Origin: Teratosphaeria epicoccoides
Lineage: Eukaryota > Ascomycota > Dothideomycetes > Mycosphaerellales > Teratosphaeriaceae
NCBI GenBank assembly: GCA_021401465.1
Contig: JADDMT010000015.1
Coordinates: forward strand, 1 to 64,000
Reading direction: 5' to 3'
DNA: 64,000 nt
The position numbers and the translations under genes are program-made. This document shows, one piece after another, positions 22,984 through 34,040 of the stretch. Every line of letters starts with the position of its first letter. The first letter of the stretch is position 1. Below the pieces are notes generated by a model. The model did not search any database. It saw only the letters and a list, made by a program, of their open reading frames with translations, and had not been told where the DNA came from.

Positions 22984-24351
22984 ATTGGCAGCCGATGTGG
23001 GCTTTGTACAAGGCCAATGCTTGTTTGGTAGTGTAGCCGTGAGGTATGATGATGTGAATCTGGCTGTATATGTCGACTGCGGCTCGACTCGGCTCAGACG
23101 CCCCCGCCTGGCGGAGCTGAGGACACTCAGGCGGCTGATTTCGTATTCCTGGGGTGCAGTCAAACGAGTGCTTGCAAGGTGTTAGGAGCCCAAGGATCTG
23201 AGGTACCGCGGTCGAGATGGCTGTTGGTGCGAGGCAATTTCGTAGATGATCGATACGCGAGATGCTGCAGGAAAGATGCGAGGCTGAGGGAGATCTGAGG
23301 AAGATGCTGGCGATGGTCCTAAAGCGCCGCCGAAGTGCAAGAGCAAGACTAAGTGTAAACAGAATGAAGAATTGACAAGTCCTGCCCTCAAAACTCGGTG
23401 GAAGGGGCAAGGTAGGTACAAGCTCGCTCTCGGAGCAGCCAGCACGCGAGCACAGGAAGAAAGAGAAGGCTGAGGGCAGTGGCGAGCGGCGTACTTACGT
23501 ATACCGACTTTCAGGTCCACAGGCAAGGAACATGTCGAGCCGAGCTGACGGGACATGACCCACGAAGACGGCCTCGCGGTGCAGATCAGTGCATCACTAT
23601 GCGCAGAGGGAGATGATGCTCAAGGACAAGTGGAAATGCTGTGGTGGCAGTCAGGAGCTACCTAAAAGGGTCTGATGGCGACAAGATGCGGTAAGGTAGG
23701 AGGTAGTCGCGGCTTGTCATGATCAATCACCGATCCCACTGCAAGGTTTGAACGCGGGATACTTGTAGACACTCTGTGCCGGTCAACGGTTGCCCAGGTG
23801 ATCTACGACTTTGATGATGTTGTCTTCGTGATTCTTGTCGCTCGGCATCATGCAGCCGATGGACATGTCGTGTGCTCGGGTCCGCGTATGTACGAGGCAT
23901 AGCTTGACGTGTGCAGAACATACGGAGGAGGGATCAAGGTGTTCGAAGTGTCAAAGCCGGCCAGCAAGGGTCTCTGACCTTTCATAAGGCTCATGAGTCA
24001 GCGCGACCATCAGACCCATCTCAAAGGCAGGGCAGAGGTACCGGGCAAGTCACGACATTGTCTCCGAGTCTTTGATAATTGATGACCCCTACTCCATCTG
24101 CACGTCGTCGCGGTGTTATTATTATCATAGAGTGCGCGACTTGCTGATCGCGCCGGGAAATCCCTCCTGCACCCCACCACTGATCGCATGCCCACCTGAC
24201 CCGAACATCTTCATGAGGCCTTGATGCTCTAGAATCACCACGTCTACCCTGCGCCGGACTGAAAACCTCCTGAATGCCGCCGACATAGCAGACAGTATCG
24301 CGGCATTGCGTCGCTGCTGCCCACCGTGCCCCCGCTGCCACGCCGCCCACC
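22984..24351. other. Divergent promoter region, aquaporin and RING gene
   Basis: About 1.4 kb between two divergent starts. Several open stretches exist on the minus strand (for example 23182-23556) but show no domain; one could be a 5' non-coding or upstream exon of the aquaporin gene. No other feature supported. Confidence 0.4.
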
Positions 24352-26960
24352 ATGCGACCCCTTCGCTTCCTCCTTACCCTCGCTGCATGCATGCTGGGCT
24401 TCTTCATTCTCATCTTCAGTGCACCTTTTCGAGCGACGGCACAACAGGACCTTCAGGAACGCAGCTCCATCTCAGCGTACTTCAGCTGGCGATCACCCTC
24501 CTCTCTCTTCCCACCTTCCGCCATCATCAGCCTGACAGATGACAATTCTACTTTCTTCTTGGCCAGACCTGCAGCGTTCGGGCCACTCTTGCCGGCGAAG
24601 AGCTTGAGCGGTCAACTATGGGTTGGCAGTGGGTTTGGGGATGATCGCCTGGGACATGGCGGGAGCGCAGGCAGTGAAGGCGAGCTGGGTTGTTCTGATA
24701 TTCCTGAGTGGGAGAGCGGGAAATATCGAAGTACCGTTGGTGGCAAGAAGAGCGGGGATGGCAAAACAGCTGGCGAGGATGCGCCGGAAGCCAGTGGGAA
24801 AAGGCGGAGAGGTATTGCGGAGGACGAAGACACTGAGGGAGATAGCGAGGAGGAACCCACAGAAGATGATGGCACAGACGATCATCTGCACCATCCTCTG
24901 CCAGCATCAGGTGGCGTCAAGAGCAACGGAGAACCAGCGGGATCAAAGAAGAAGCCGGCGCACGCGGACATCCAGTCATTGCAGGAAGGCGCAGAGATAG
25001 CTGGCAAGATTGTGCTCCTCAGCAGAGGCGGCTGTGGTTTCCTGGAGAAGGCGAAGTGGGTGCAGCGAAGAGGCGGTGTGGCATTGATCGTTGGAGATGA
25101 TATACGAGGCGGTCCACTAGTGACCATGTACGCGCGCGGAGACACTTCCAATGTCACCATTCCTGCGCTGTTCACCTCACATACCACCGCGCATTTGCTC
25201 TCCAGCCTGATACCTACAGGAGGCAACTTGGACGATATATCTGAGGAAGAGGCAGCGAGGCTTGGTCTGGTCCTCGGCGACAAGGCGGAGACGGTCAAGA
25301 GCAAGAAGACAGGAAAGGCAGCCGACAAACCCAATTTCACCACCACATCTACCGCGAGCAGGGCCACTGCTACGCCCAAGCCGCAGTCAAACGCGAAGGG
25401 GTTGAATGCCGCCAAGGACAAAGAGGATGACGATGCAACCGCGAAGCAGAAGGTTGGGTGGTTCAAATCATTGTTCGGTGGCCAGCCTGACGGGCACGAC
25501 AATCGACGTCCACCAAGCAGCGGTAAAATTGGCTGGGTCCTCCAGGAAGACTTCGACGAGACGGAGGTTTCACCAAAAGGCATGATCGGTAAGACCAAGG
25601 CCACTACTACAACGTCAACCAAGACCGCAACGAAGTCCGCTCAAGCAAACAAGAAGGCTGGCGATGGATTTGTTATTGGCGTCCAGGATTGGCGTGATCC
25701 CGATCTTGTCGCCGCACAAATGGAAGATCACCTCGAAGGCACGGCCTCTGCCAGCTCGACTGCTGTGCCGCAGAGCAGCAACGCTCCAAAGCATGGTCTC
25801 AAAGGTGGCAGCATTACGCCTGGCAGTGGCGAGTATGTCAAAGCCGTACATGAAGCAGTCGATCTTAGCAGCTCGTCAAAGAATGACGGCAGAGGGTCTA
25901 CGCTAAGCAACAAGCAGTCAAGCAATGAAGCAGGATCCAGCGGCTGGTTTGGTGGTGTGTTTGGTTCGCGCGAGAAGCAGTCACTCAATGCGGGTTCGAA
26001 GAAGCACCCTTCAAAAGGTTCTGAGACCAGGGCCAAGGCGCAAAACAAGCCGGACAACGCTCGTCAGAAGCTTGCTGAGCATGGCGTTGAGCACGATGGC
26101 CTTTGGGTGACTTTAACGCCAACTTCGATGTCGTCTTCGCCATTCTTCGACACCTTGCTAGTGCTTGTCGTCTCGCCACTCGTCACGCTCACAGTGGTCT
26201 ACGCACTATTATTGCTCCGCTCGCGGATCCGAAGACGAAGATGGCGAGCACCGAAGTCAGTGGTCGAGAGGCTACCTGTGCGAACATATCAGACCATGTC
26301 CAGCACTTCGGCAAGCAGCAGCTCCACAACATCGGCGCTTACCTCGCCCGTCACGGCGACCACACCACTATTACCCACGACGGCACGACCGATCAGCACC
26401 GGACCAAGACCGAGATCGCGCACAGTATCCGACATACCGCAGGCAAGCTCCTCGCTACACTCGGACGGCATCGCCTCGCCTTCACCTGAGCAGCTGGAGG
26501 AGAAGCGCGCAGCCGGTCTCGCAGAATGGCGGCGACGATACGGCGGCAAACAACGCGAGTGCGTGGTATGCTTAGAAGAGTACGTCGACGGTGTCAGCAG
26601 GGTCATGAGTCTGCCGTGCGGTCATGAGTTCCATGCTGAGTGCATGTGAGTTTTGCCATAGCTCTAGAATATCACACATTATCAACTAATAGAGTCTACA
26701 GAACGCCTTGGCTAACAACACGCCGCCGCACCTGCCCCATCTGCAAGGGCGACGTGGTACGCTCACTTGCCAGATCCCAGCAGACACATACATCCTCGCC
26801 TCTGCAGCAGGAATACCGCGACGATCCTGACGACGAGGAAGTGGATATTCAGGAGCAGGCGGCTGTGAGCAGGAACGATGATCCGGCTGCTGCGCGGCCG
26901 GTGAGTAGAGAGGACGAGGCCTATGAGGATCTGGAGAGTGGGCTTGATCGGACCCGGTAG
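24352..26960 (+). CDS. PA-TM-RING type membrane E3 ubiquitin ligase
   Basis: Two exons, 24352-26645 and 26702-26960 (intron 56 nt, GTGAGT...CTACAG), 850 residues. The start is in good context (CACCATGCG) and opens a signal peptide (LRFLLTLAACMLGFFILIFS). A protease-associated (PA) domain sits at about 212-290 with KIVLLSRGGCGFLEKA; one TM helix at about 596-620 (LLVLVVSPLVTLTVVYALLL) is followed by basic residues. The C-terminal RING-H2 starts at Cys737: CVVCLEEY, LPCGHEFHAECI, CPICKGD. The intron splits the RING between its fourth and fifth zinc pairs, and all eight ligands are present only after splicing. The layout matches the RNF13/GRAIL class that acts in endosomes or vacuole. Long acidic and Ser/Thr-rich linkers are probably disordered. 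Confidence 0.92.
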
Positions 26961-27408
26961 GTAGTGTCAAAGAGGGGCTTTAACATGATGTTCTAGTACA
27001 GCAAAGGTGTTTGTGGCGTTCCGCGGGTTCGTTGTGTTGTATTGGGATGTGACGGGGTAGGCCAAAAGCCAAGGGTGGACGGGAGGCAATGTGCAGTGCT
27101 TGGTGGAGCTGCTTGAAATGATACCCTCCTCCATTTTGCATGTGCTCGTGATGATCCTGCTAGCCTGCTAAGTGCTTGAGATGACTGTGTGTAAAGTAAA
27201 ATGTCGCAAAATGAGGGCACGCTACTTGGCTGGCACGTGATGTTGTCCAGGAAGAGACAGCCAATTGAAGCGGCCCAATTTGCCATGCCTCGGGAACCTT
27301 CGATTGTCTTCTTCGCCATCGATCCTCATCACTCTCACCTCCCATCCCCCATACATCATCACGTAACCACACACCCACACCACCACCCCATTACCACCAA
27401 CAAAAAAA
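26961..27408. promoter_or_regulatory. Upstream region of the MIC17-like gene
   Basis: Between tandem genes. The last 80 nt before the ATG are a C/A/T-rich leader ending in a run of eight A (CAACAAAAAAAATG), typical of fungal pyrimidine-rich leaders. No defined motif assigned. Confidence 0.4.
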
Positions 27409-27956
27409 ATGCCTCGTCAATCCCGCGGCCCATCCTCCTCGGCTCCTCGCCGCCCCGTCGCCGCCCCAGCAGCTCCGGCCGCCCGTCCCGCTGCCCAGCA
27501 ATCCCGCCCAGCATCCACGGCCGCGCACCCACCCGCCCAAGCCCAACAGCAGCAGCAGCAGCAAAGCGGAGCAGGCTCCGGCCTCTTCGGCCAAATGGCC
27601 AGCACCGCCGCGTGAGTCCCCCCCCCCCACCCCTACATACCACCACAAAATGCAGCTTCCTAACACGCCAACCACCAACCAGCGGCGTCGCAGTCGGATC
27701 CTCCATCGGGCACGCCATCGGCGGGTTCTTCGGCGGCGGCGGATCTGCCACCCCGGCTTCCGACCAGCCTGTCGCGCAACAGGCGTCGGAGGGGCAATAC
27801 GGTGTGAGGAGCCAGAATTCCGAGACGCCGGCCGTGTGTGCTGGGGAAGTGAAGGGGTTCAGGCAGTGCATGGATCAGAATGGAGGCGACCTGACGGTTT
27901 GCGGGTGGTATTTCGATCAGTTGAAGGGCTGTCAGGCGGCCGCTGGGAGGTACTAG
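27409..27956 (+). CDS. MIC17/CHCHD2-like twin CX9C mitochondrial protein
   Basis: Two exons, 27409-27611 and 27683-27956, 158 residues, close to the family's usual size. The N-terminal half is Ala/Pro/Arg-rich with a poly-Gln run from CAG repeats (27546-27564), followed by GLFGQMASTA, then the Gly-rich hydrophobic segment GVAVGSSIGHAIGGFFGGG (69-87) typical of this family. The CHCH domain has exact twin CX9C spacing: Cys120/130 and Cys141/151. Such proteins are imported into the intermembrane space by the Mia40 relay and sit near MICOS and complex IV. The intron begins with a run of C after GTGAGT. Confidence 0.93.
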
Positions 27957-28662
27957 AAGTGGAAGAGGGGAATGTAGTGGGGAGGACATGGAGGCAGTGG
28001 GGTTGTATTGAGCTTGTGGATGACAGGGGAGAATTCATGTGTAGTGCGGAGTTTCTGCTCTTGCTTGGCGATACTAGACTGGTCTCTTCTCGTCCGGCAG
28101 CCCGAGCCGTTCGTGATTTCGAAGAGGATGCGCAGGGGTTGAACCACGGGTGGCTTCGCATGCTTGGTGTGACATTTGCCTTGTCTCGCTCGAGCGCCAT
28201 CAGCACCACCCACTCGCCAATGGGTGCAGATGCGAGAAAATCGTATGGCGGATTCTCCTAATGTCCTCGCACAGTGCAGAAGCCCTCGACCAAGGCATAC
28301 AGAGTTTGTCTCAAAATCAGAACGACCTCATCACAATTGAATCAAGCATACGCGTGTGAACTACAACTCGAAGGGGTATATATCAACATGACACAGTAAA
28401 AAGCACATATGAAACTCGCACCCCGTCAAACGCTGCTCATCTCACATCCATCGCAACGACAAGAACCCTTCGCCATACGCTGCTCATCTCATAACCATTG
28501 CAATGACAAGAACGCTCCGCCAACCACTGTCAAAGTTTACCATCTCATGACCTCATTTCGCTCTATTGCTGCAAATAAGCGATGGAATGCTAGCATCATG
28601 GAGTTCCTGTGCCCTTGCTTCCACGTCGCCTCCCCCGACCGTAAAACTTTCAAGTAGCACGC
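27957..28662. other. Convergent intergenic region
   Basis: Between the 3' ends of the MIC17-like (+) and septin (-) genes. It holds a two-copy tandem repeat at 28431-28524 and no supported gene. Confidence 0.5.
28431..28524. repeat. Two-copy imperfect tandem repeat, 47-nt period
   Basis: CGCTGCTCATCTCA at 28431 recurs at 28478, followed in both by a similar CAACGACAAGAAC / CAATGACAAGAAC segment. Confidence 0.75.
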
Positions 28663-31239
28663 TCACTGCGCCTGCATCGTCACACCGCCCCTGCTCCGGA
28701 ACGACATACTGCTCGGCTTTGGCCCCATACCCAGCATGCGCTCAGCCTTCGACGGACTCGGGCCCGCCACGGCCATCCCAATCGAGCCATGCTGACTCGC
28801 GACCGCCGTACTGCCCGACGCACTCCTCGGCACGCTCACGTTCGCCTGGCTCGGTGCCGATGTCACCCCATTTGCCTCCCTCCTCATATTCGTGGGCGTG
28901 AGCATCCGACCTTCTTTCGGCACTGCGGCCACAGGCGTGACGCCACCTCTCACCCTCTGCTTCGAGCCAGGCAAGTTGTTCAGACGGGACGTCCGCCAAT
29001 TCTCGTACCACTTCGTCCGGCTTAAATCTCTCAAATCACCACGCCACTCGCTGAAAATGCTATCCTTCAGCCTTGTAAAGTCGCAGTGCTCCGGGTCATA
29101 TGGGTCTGCAAATCCCCACGGAAATCTCCTGCCCACCTTGGCATTCTCTGAAGTCTTGGCGTATGGCGGCAGGTCGTAAAGGTCGGGACTCAGTATCGAC
29201 ATGGGAAGGTATGGCAGCTCGTCTCCAGCCGCGGTGGCGATGGGACCGACCATGGAAGCCTGGCGATTGTGTCCGTTGGTTCGCCTCGACTTGACAAGGG
29301 GAGTTTCGTCCTCAGACTTGTATTCAGAGTCATCACTATCGTCTGCGAGGTTGTTGACTACGCGATGCGCTTTGTGCGCATCCTCCTCGTCCTCCTCTTC
29401 TTCCTCTGGCAGAGTGTCACTGTCTTGGTCTTCGTCGCCCTCGAGATCCAGGGCCTCCAGGGGGTCGAGCTTTGCGGTCTTGAGACTATCCCAGACTGCA
29501 CGCTTCAGGAAGCTCATATGCCCGACCGTCAGAGTATCGGCTTTGGAGATGACGGGGATGACGGTCGTTTTGCCCCAGAGTGAGCGTAGAACTTGGAGGT
29601 CCAGGCCATCATCCAAGCCGCCCTTTACCAAACCGACAGTCCTCTGCGACGCAGTCGTGGCGTCCAGCCGCACGGGGTCCAGCACCAGGAACGCGCAATG
29701 GATGTGTGTATCTCTGAACCCCGGGCTGCGTACCACCTTTTGCTCTTCGACAAAAGTCTCTTCGAACTTCGCCTCGACAAACGAAGCCATTTCCCGGAGC
29801 TGAAGGTCGATGATGTGCTTCTCCAGACCGGCGGAATCCCAGAGCGTGACACCTATCCTCTCGCCATCCATCTCAGACTCCACGTAGTGCGACGCAAACG
29901 ACGATCTGGGGCCATTGACCTGTGAGTCGCCATCCTTATCGGGTGCGTTCGACTGCTTGTGCGCGGGCAGAGCGAGCGAATGTCGGAGGAAGGAGATGAA
30001 GGAGGTCTTGCCGCTGTTCTTCGCGCCAACAACGAGGATGCTGCAATCATCAATCAGTATGTCTCCAAAAGTGACATGGGGAAGCAGCAATGACAGGGGC
30101 GTTGACCGCTCTGCGCAGAGTCCAACATTGATGTCGGCCTCCAGGACGACAGTGGAAGCAAGATGTCAAGCAGTATAACAGCAAGACCACTCGGCAGAGA
30201 GTACTCACTTGAACGGGGTCGGGTCCTTCCGCCTCCGCACCCGGCGAGGACTGTTCATGTTAACGTGTGTCGCGGTGGAACTCGCATACGAATAGCGGCC
30301 ACGATTCGTCATGCTCTCGGCGCGCTCATACCGATACTCGCCATTGGCACTCGGAGCGGCACCCGCCCAGCTCGGGGACGAGCTCACCGCCTGCGCGAAC
30401 GCGTTGCCGGATCTGATGGCGTAGGCGGGCGAGCTGGACGACTGCATGTTGGCGTAATGAGGCGGGGTGGCAACGGGGCGGGAGAAGTTGGCGGTTGCGC
30501 GGGGGGCGGCTTGTGCTGGTTGTGTAGGCGGATCGGCGCCGGGAGAGGTCTGGCTGAAGATGGCGTAGGAGTCTGAGCGGTTTGCGGTATCGTCGTTGTC
30601 GTCGTCGGCGTCGGCGGCGAAACTGCCAATGTTGGGGAGCAGGTGGATGGATTGCAGACGAGGTGGTTGTTTGGGCAGGGCATGGGCGGCGACGGGGGCA
30701 TTCTCACGAGCGACCCGCTCCTGCTCCTCCTTCTTCATGCGGGACGACTTGCGCAACATGCTGAACCCGCCTCGACTGCCGTCGCTGCTGGACTTGCGTC
30801 GTCTGTTGCTTCTCAACCGCTTTGGCGGCTGCGTTGGAGGCCGTGATGGAGGGGGTTGCGATGGTGGGCTGGCTCGGCACACGGAATAATCGGTGGAGGC
30901 AGGACCAGACGCGTGCGTTGCAGGTGTTGTCCCGCCTGCCGCTGCAGCGTCCAGGTGCGCCTGCACTATTCGTGTTGCGGGCAGGGGCGGGGCTTGCTCC
31001 TGCTCTCCAGCGATTCCGCGGGGTGGATTGCTGCTCCTTCTCAAGAAACTCAGACTGCCGCGCCTCTTTCTCTCCGCGAACACGCTACTGACGCTCGCGA
31101 CTTCCTCCCGATCAACCTTCTTGTCGTGCGTCGGCGGAGTCGGACATGTCGCGGTCGGTACAGGCGGGCTACGGTGCGAGACTGAATAGTTGAACTCGTC
31201 GGGTTCCGCGAGGCTTCCCGCCGACACCAGACCCGCCAT
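28663..31239 (-). CDS. Divergent septin with long disordered N-terminus
   Basis: Two exons, 31239-30209 and 30040-28663 (intron 168 nt, GTGAGT...GATTGCAG), 802 residues. Splicing creates FNILVVGAKNSGKT, the septin P-loop, with G1 at residues 349-356. G3 is DSAG (412-415) instead of the usual DTPG; G4 is SKAD (509-512) after VIPVI. The septin unique region is recognisable as GRRFPWGFADPYDP, HCDFTRLKDSIF and RDLSRTKWYENWR. An acidic insert (EEEEEDEED) follows G4. About 340 residues of low-complexity, basic sequence precede the GTPase domain, with RKRRGSLSFLRRSS and RSNRRRKSSSDG, possible membrane or kinase sites. No C-terminal coiled coil. This fits the divergent septins of filamentous fungi; which group (AspE-like or another) needs a tree. 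Confidence 0.85.
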
Positions 31240-32230
31240 GGGGTACCTCAGGTTGTCGCTCGAAAATGTGCAGGACGCAGCGGTGTCACAGGCGGCAGGC
31301 GCGACCAGGGTCCAGATTGGCAGTCGCCGGCGCGCTTCCACCGCACAAGATCGTCGAGTCGTTCCTGCCAAAAATCGCCAGCCGCTCTCACCTCACCACA
31401 AACAACGCGGATGGCAAGCGCGAAGAAAGCAAGCGGCTGCTATGTAGTCATGTGCATGTGATGCCCAAGCGCCCGCCCGGCGTGTTTGCAACTTGCAGGA
31501 CCTCCTAACGTCTCGAGTCAGCAACTGCCTTCCGAAGCGCTCGAATCGCAGCACGCGTGATGAAGTGGGGACATTATCATGATTATTATGATTGGAAGGT
31601 GAAACGCGACGCGATCATGTTTCACTTTCATTACAGCCTCGGCCCAATCACCGAGCGCCACAGCTCCAGGCGGATTCTGACAGCGTCGATCCCTGCACGT
31701 CGCCTCACTTGTCATCAACACATCGAATCCTCAGGACGTTCGTCTCGTTTTACACCATCACATGGAGACCTACCGCCGACCCGGGATGAACTCAATTGTG
31801 CCTGGACCCGTTTACGCCGAGTCAGAAGGCATTCTGTCGCTCATCACACGTGGACTTCTGATCGATATCTGATCAATCTTGATCCTAGTAGGCGCTCGAG
31901 ACACACAAATCGATGAAAGTGCCTTGGACGGCGGTGTCACGTCAACGATCAGCTACCTGACTTCATCGAACAGTACTGCTGAGACTGACAGGAAAGTGGC
32001 GCTCACAGTATCAATGGTAGCTGGTGGTACATTCCTAACGGTCCCACGGGTTACCATGAGATGGGTACGCTGATCCCCAGCCCAAATGCGCAACGGGCAT
32101 GACCATCTACAACGCCACCGCAACGCCTTTGTGCATCCCACAGCACAAGACTCTCAACTGACGTGGCCCCTCTCTGCTTGTAAATACACCTCTCACGAAA
32201 CAAGTGCACATGCAGACAGACCGGCCCCGC
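31240..32230. other. Intergenic, septin 5' side and RRM gene 3' side
   Basis: No domain or sustained frame. Contains a short AT-rich tract with TCATGATTATTATGATT at 31577. Probably the septin promoter plus the 3' UTR of the downstream gene. Confidence 0.4.
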
Positions 32231-33373
32231 TCACCCCATCTTCGCCCTCTTATTCCCCATATCCCCCTGCTGCCCTCCCTGCATCCCTCCATACCCACCC
32301 TGCTGAAACCCTCCACCAGCACCAGCGCCACCCTGCCATCCCCCACGTCCACCCATCCCCATGCCTCCTCTCCCGCCGCCCATCATCCCGCCCATCATGT
32401 TGCCCATCCCACCTCGCCCCATCATCCCCATCATGTTCCCCATCCCTCCCATCATCCCACCTCTCCCACCCATCGCGTTGAATCCCCCCATAGACCCCAT
32501 CCCGCCCATCATAGCCTGCATCGGATTCCCAAAGCCCTGCCCAAAGCCACCTGCGCCAGGACCGCCGCCACCGTTCATGCCCCACGCACCACCACCGCCA
32601 CCGCCGGCTTGCGCGTTCATGCCGCCGCGCATGTTGTTGTTGAAACCGCCGCTTCTGTTCTGAAAGCCACCACCGCCCCGAGCGTTGAAGCCACCTCGCC
32701 CGCTTCCGCGACCGCCGCCGTATTGGTTGTACGCATTCGCGTTATTCTGAGAGAAGTCTTTCTTACCTGTGCCTCCGCCTCCGGAATTCTTATAAGGATT
32801 CCCAACACCAGTGAACCAGACAGTGAACGGCATTTTCTTTGGCCCGCCATCGCCTTCCCCTTTAGCTGCAGTCTCAATGGCGCGTTTCGCGGCTGTGGCA
32901 GCCTGCGGAGAGCTGAATTCGAGGTAAGCCTCGCCTTTGAATTTGCCGTTGATTTTGTGCTCGCCGAATGCTACTTCGTGGAGCTCGTCTTCGGCGCCGG
33001 CTTGCACGCAGAGACCTCGGAGGTCTTCTTCGGTCGTCCACCAGTGGAGCTCGGACAGCTTCAACGATGGCATGGCGCCGGGATCCACGGGTCGGTTGTC
33101 AACGTAGTTCTGGTCGTAGCTTTGCTGCTGTTGTTGATCGTCATTGTGTTCGCCATTGTGGCCATCGTCCTCGGCTTTCCGTTTCGTGCCCTGCTGAGGT
33201 ACTGGGGTGGCACTTGTTGACTCTTGCTTGACTGTTGCATCCGCCGATGCGCCGTTGGTTGCGTTTGCTGCGCCGTTTTCTTTCGGCTCGTCTCTGACGG
33301 GTTCAGGTGCCGACTCTGGTTGCTGCTCATCGCCGTAGATGTCGATCTCGAATGTATCGTCGTCGCCTGACAT
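32231..33373 (-). CDS. CPSF6-like RRM protein with Gly/Met-rich tail
   Basis: Single exon, 380 residues, start ATG at 33373 (MSGDDDTFEIDIYGDE; open frame upstream has no ATG). The N-terminus is acidic with a basic patch (GTKRKAEDD). An RRM at 103-190 begins LKLSELHWWTTEEDL, with the WWTT signature of the CFIm68/CPSF6 group rather than general RRMs, and RNP1-like KFKGEAYLEF. The last 170 residues are almost only Gly, Met, Asn, Arg and Phe, first RGG-like, then Met-Gly repeats (MMGGMGNMMGMMGRGG). The likely role is in pre-mRNA 3' processing or mRNP assembly in the nucleus. The Met-rich low-complexity tail is unusual. Confidence 0.85.
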   Translation of the reverse strand: MSGDDDTFEIDIYGDEQQPESAPEPVRDEPKENGAANATNGASADATVKQESTSATPVPQQGTKRKAEDDGHNGEHNDDQQQQQSYDQNYVDNRPVDPGAMPSLKLSELHWWTTEEDLRGLCVQAGAEDELHEVAFGEHKINGKFKGEAYLEFSSPQAATAAKRAIETAAKGEGDGGPKKMPFTVWFTGVGNPYKNSGGGGTGKKDFSQNNANAYNQYGGGRGSGRGGFNARGGGGFQNRSGGFNNNMRGGMNAQAGGGGGGAWGMNGGGGPGAGGFGQGFGNPMQAMMGGMGSMGGFNAMGGRGGMMGGMGNMMGMMGRGGMGNMMGGMMGGGRGGMGMGGRGGWQGGAGAGGGFQQGGYGGMQGGQQGDMGNKRAKMG

Positions 33374-34040
33374 CTTGGCAGGCCTGGGCAAGTTTGCAAC
33401 TGCTGGGTTAGAGAGGCGTGAAAAGTGCAGCTGCTGGTTCACAAGTCGTCAATTGGTGCCGCTGTCTTGTGCTGGTTATGTACAATCCGCGGCTGCCCTG
33501 CTTAGTGCAAGTATTAGAAAACAACTTGGTGTCGCCAGATGCCCATTCTTTCGCCGCGTCTCCGTTGTTTGCCTTCGATGGCATCCTAGACATGATGATC
33601 ATACGTACAGAATGTACAGTTCCTTAACAGCTGAGCGCGCAGGCTCGTACAATGTTGCAATGACAGTATTCTGATGCAGTTCGCTCCTTCCGCAAGTGGC
33701 AATGTCCAGGCTTAAGGGCCACCAATACACTGTACAACAACCGCTCTCTTCCGCTCCTTCTTATTCAGGAAGTCTTTCAGACTACAGCCTCGCGATCTGG
33801 CGCGTCAATGCGCGAGCAAAGCGTGATCCTGGATGAGTTCCCAGTTGTGACGAGTGACTCAAGCCGACTGAATGCGATGATGAGAGCAAAGGACGAACGA
33901 TGTTTGTAAGATGATGGGATGTTGAAAGGGGAAGAGGAGACCTGAGCTCGAGTCAGCCTCCAAGCTCGCATGACTAATCCCACAGAACTCCGGACTCTCA
34001 CACCTCGCCGATCAATGTCTCTCCACACGCAGTAGAATGC
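33374..34040. promoter_or_regulatory. Divergent promoter region
   Basis: 667 nt between the starts of the RRM gene (-) and the AIM11-like gene (+). No sustained coding frame and no motif I can name with confidence. Confidence 0.4.

Noticed and set aside
22984..23163. N-terminal extension of the aquaporin frame
   Set aside because: The frame is open upstream but has no ATG before 22983; the extension would need a non-ATG start.
24882..25622. 246-codon open stretch on the minus strand
   Set aside because: Lies antisense to the PA-TM-RING gene, has no domain, and is explained by the high-GC codon pattern of the sense gene.
32204..33220. 338-codon plus-strand open stretch
   Set aside because: Mirror of the Gly/Met-rich tail of the RRM gene; reads His/Pro/Ser low complexity only.
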